Source: Candidatus Omnitrophota bacterium
GTDB taxonomy: Bacteria > Omnitrophota > Gorgyraeia > B26-G9
Length of the DNA: 9,221 nucleotides
Assembly: GCA_018399295.1 (NCBI GenBank)
Contig: JAGYOO010000033.1
Span: 1 to 9,221 of the forward strand
Direction of reading: 5' to 3'
A program made the translations under genes and the position numbers. Each line of letters opens with the position of its first letter. Positions within the stretch are counted from its first letter, which is position 1. This document shows, one piece after another, positions 7,020 to 9,221 of the stretch. The notes below the pieces were generated by a model that had not been told where the DNA came from, did not search any database, and was given only the letters and a program-made list of their open reading frames with translations.

Positions 7020-7028
7020 TTCCTCCTT
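7020..7028 (-). promoter_or_regulatory. Strong Shine-Dalgarno site of cheC
   Basis: AAGGAGGAA on the minus strand, ending 3 bases before the cheC ATG. It is the best match to the 16S rRNA tail in the window, so CheC is likely translated efficiently and independently of cheA. Confidence 0.8.
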
Positions 7029-7040
7029 AAATGACCGGAA

Positions 7041-9038
7041 TCAGCGTCCAATCAGAGTTGCGACGTCTAAGATCAAAGCAACCTGACCATCGCCGAGAAT
7101 CGTGGCCCCGGCGAATCCTTTTATTCCTTTCAGCAGACTACCGATCGGTTTGATCACGACTTCCTGCTGTCCCCGCACTAAATCTACGATCAATCCCGCC
7201 TTTTTACCTCCGATTTCAACCACCACTACGGAGATATCCTTGAGTTTTTCTTCCGGAGTTTCGGTCTCTTCCTCACGTGAATTAAGAAGCCGTCGCATCC
7301 GGATCAGGGGAAGAACCTCGTTGCGCAAGGTTATTACCTCCTGCTTTTCCACTTTTTTGATCTTTGCCAATGAAACCTTTACCGTCTCGGCGATATTCGC
7401 GATCGGAATGGCGTAAATCTCCGATCCGACCTTTACCAGCATGGCCCTGATTATCGCCACGGTCAGCGGCAGCTTAAGCTCGAACCAGCTGCCCTGCCCG
7501 AGTACGGAAGAAAACTCAAGACTGCCGCCCAGGGATTCGATTTTCATTTTAACCACATCCATACCCACTCCCCGGCCGGATGTATCAGTGATCTGGGAAA
7601 CCGAACTGAATCCCGGCAAAGTGATAATCTGCAGCACCTCACGGTCAGTCATCTTACTCAGTTCTTCTTCCCCCATAAACCGCTTCTCCAAAGCGGCCCG
7701 GCGCAGAACAGCCGGATCAATGCCGCGCCCGTCATCCTCCACACGGACCAAAACAAAGGTGCGTTCCCGGCGCGCGTTAAGCCGCAACAGTCCGACCGGA
7801 TCTTTGCCCGCGGTTTTTCTTTCATCCGGGAGCTCGATTCCGTGGTCAATGCAGTTGCGCAGCAGATGGACCAGCGGTTCGGCGACCTCGTCCAAAACCG
7901 TCCGGTCGAGTTCGATATCTCCGCCGGCGATCTCCAGATTGATCTGTTTTTTTTCGCTCCGGGCCAGGTCTCGCACCATTCGGGGAAACCGGTCAAAAAC
8001 ATGCGCGATCGGAACCAATCTTGCCTTCATGACCTCATCCTGCAGTTCTCCGGTAAGACGGTCGATATTTACTAAAATCTCACTCAACATCGAGTCCCGG
8101 TTCGAATGCGTAAGCTGCAGCAGCCGGATCTTGGCGATAGCCAGTTCTCCGACGATATTCATGAGTTTATCTACCCGCTCAGTGCTGATCCGGATGCTCT
8201 GGATCTTTTTTATCCCGATTTTTTTCTCGCTGTCCTCTTTACCGGGAACCGCGGCCGCTGCCGCCCGGACCGCCGGCTTTTCGGCCAGCCGGGACAAATC
8301 CGCGATCTCTTCTACGCGGATCCGTTCAACCTCCAGGATCTTTTTCAGCTCCTGCCGGATCTCCTCGGCCGGATGACTGCTCTGCAGCAGCAGGGAAAAT
8401 TCATTTTCAAATTTTCCGGCTTCGAGTTCATCAAGTGATGGTTCGCACTTCACCACTTCTCCCATCCGGCCCAGATTATTGAATATCATAAATACGCGTA
8501 CGGTCTTCAGCGGACAGTCAGCGGCAAGCACCACCTCAACCAGAAACGCCCTCAGACCGGATTCACGCAAAGAGGCCTCAAGGTTATCCCGCTCCACTTC
8601 ATCCAGCCGCAGAGGGCGCGTCCGATCCGGCTGATCTTCATGGCTGCCGTTGGCAGCAGAACCGCCCAGGGCCTCCAGCCGGGAGATCATCGGCTCTACG
8701 TCGATCCGCCGGCTTTGACCCGACTTTATCTCTTCAAGAAGTGCCTCCAGCAGGTCAAGACATTCAAACAACTGATCGACTACCGCGGTTGTAACCCCGC
8801 TGGGCTGACCGCGAAGACGGTCGAGCACGTCCTCCATCTTATGGGTCATCCGGGCCAGCGAATCAAACCCCATTGTCGCGGACATGCCCTTAAGCGTGTG
8901 CGCGGAACGAAAGATATTATTTAGCACATCAGTATCCGCCGGATTCTTTTCCAGCTCCAGAATAGCATTGTTTATCTGCTGGATATGTTCCTCCGATTCG
9001 GCGAGAAACAAGGCGCGATACTGATCGTTATTGGCCAT
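7041..9038 (-). CDS. cheA: Chemotaxis histidine kinase CheA
   Basis: A 665-residue soluble kinase that autophosphorylates in receptor-CheW arrays and passes phosphate to CheY and CheB. All five domains are visible. P1 Hpt (1-105) has phospho-acceptor His47 in SAHTLKGMSATMG. P2 (about 150-245) is the CheY/CheB-docking domain, recognised by PLKTVRVFMIFNNLG and CEPSLDELE. An Ala-rich linker follows (about 255-270). P3 dimerisation is at about 280-345 (STERVDKLMNIVGELAIAK). P4 ATPase is at about 346-525, with N box HLLRNCIDHG (391-400), G1 DDGRGID (435-441), F/G2 GFSSVSQITDTSGRGVGMDVV region (476-496) and the GSLEFSSVLGQGSWF end. P5 CheW-like is at about 526-665. Every catalytic element looks intact. 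The start lies 2 bases after the cheB stop with a weak GAGAG 6 bases upstream, so it is probably translationally coupled to cheB. The P2 type agrees with a CheC-containing system. Confidence 0.97.
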   Translation of the reverse strand: MANNDQYRALFLAESEEHIQQINNAILELEKNPADTDVLNNIFRSAHTLKGMSATMGFDSLARMTHKMEDVLDRLRGQPSGVTTAVVDQLFECLDLLEALLEEIKSGQSRRIDVEPMISRLEALGGSAANGSHEDQPDRTRPLRLDEVERDNLEASLRESGLRAFLVEVVLAADCPLKTVRVFMIFNNLGRMGEVVKCEPSLDELEAGKFENEFSLLLQSSHPAEEIRQELKKILEVERIRVEEIADLSRLAEKPAVRAAAAAVPGKEDSEKKIGIKKIQSIRISTERVDKLMNIVGELAIAKIRLLQLTHSNRDSMLSEILVNIDRLTGELQDEVMKARLVPIAHVFDRFPRMVRDLARSEKKQINLEIAGGDIELDRTVLDEVAEPLVHLLRNCIDHGIELPDERKTAGKDPVGLLRLNARRERTFVLVRVEDDGRGIDPAVLRRAALEKRFMGEEELSKMTDREVLQIITLPGFSSVSQITDTSGRGVGMDVVKMKIESLGGSLEFSSVLGQGSWFELKLPLTVAIIRAMLVKVGSEIYAIPIANIAETVKVSLAKIKKVEKQEVITLRNEVLPLIRMRRLLNSREEETETPEEKLKDISVVVVEIGGKKAGLIVDLVRGQQEVVIKPIGSLLKGIKGFAGATILGDGQVALILDVATLIGR

Positions 9039-9040
9039 TA

Positions 9041-9220
9041 TTAACTCTCAATAATTTTAATTATCTCCATGCCCATGTGCTGTAGCGCCACAGTCTTATC
9101 CACGACTCCGCGAATTATCGCCGCTTTCGGCATCCCGAACACGACACAGCTTGATTCTTCCTGAACCAAGGTCACTCCGCCCAGGCGTTTAATCTCTTCC
9201 ATACCTTCAACTCCGTCCGA
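9041..9220 (-). CDS. cheB: Protein-glutamate methylesterase CheB, C-terminal fragment (5' part beyond right edge)
   Basis: The last 59 codons and TAA stop of CheB, which removes methyl groups from chemoreceptor glutamates (and deamidates glutamines) when phosphorylated by CheA. The fragment begins SDGVEGMEEIKRLGG, where Asp2 of the visible part matches the catalytic-triad Asp of the methylesterase domain. It continues TLVQEESSCVVFGMPKAAI, the highly conserved family block, and ends in the usual short helix, EIIKIIES. The response-regulator domain and the catalytic Ser and His lie outside the window. Its stop is 2 bases before the cheA ATG, showing a cheB-cheA operon. Confidence 0.94.
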   Translation of the reverse strand, partial: SDGVEGMEEIKRLGGVTLVQEESSCVVFGMPKAAIIRGVVDKTVALQHMGMEIIKIIES

Positions 9221-9221
9221 C

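Noticed and set aside
7441..8376. 311-codon open frame on the plus strand
   Set aside because: Lies wholly antisense to cheA; its product is Ser/Arg-rich low-complexity sequence with no recognisable domain, typical of the reverse complement of a GC-rich gene.

Overview
The window carries seven protein-coding genes, all on the minus strand and tightly packed, so the biology reads from right to left. In transcription order they are cheB (3' end only), cheA, cheC, a long FtsA-family gene, topA, xerC and waaA/kdtA (lacking only its 3' end, which runs off the left edge). No rRNA, tRNA, CRISPR array, insertion sequence or prophage gene was seen, and no stretch over 300 bases lacks a gene. The large plus-strand open frames are antisense shadows.

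Organism. WaaA (Kdo transferase) points to a diderm, LPS-making bacterium. A Thermotoga/Bacillus-type CheA with a P2 domain, a CheC phosphatase, a short TopA with two zinc fingers and a long FtsA-like protein with a repeat tail resemble Firmicutes and other deep-branching lineages more than Proteobacteria. A diderm Firmicute (Negativicutes-like) or an uncultured deep-branching diderm phylum fits best. This is inference from remembered family features; the lineage cannot be fixed from this window.

Layout. (1) 9221-6423 is a chemotaxis block: receptor methylesterase CheB, histidine kinase CheA (2-bp gap) and CheY-P phosphatase CheC (24-bp gap, strong Shine-Dalgarno). (2) A strong inverted repeat at 6379-6423 overlaps the cheC stop and may terminate or attenuate transcription. 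(3) 6347-4209 encodes a 712-residue FtsA-family actin-like ATPase whose C-terminal third or more is built of repeated VNG...PL.DG..I motifs and which lacks a visible C-terminal membrane helix. This is the least understood gene here. (4) A near-consensus sigma-70-type promoter at 4125-4153 opens a second unit, topA-xerC-waaA, with gaps of 6 and 10 bp: DNA supercoiling control, chromosome dimer resolution and LPS inner-core synthesis.

The first unit serves motility signalling. The second combines chromosome maintenance with envelope synthesis. The FtsA-like gene lies between them and could be transcribed with the chemotaxis genes by readthrough. No clearly new multi-gene system was found. The best leads are the FtsA-repeat protein, the cheC/ftsA-like hairpin and the altered second active site of CheC.
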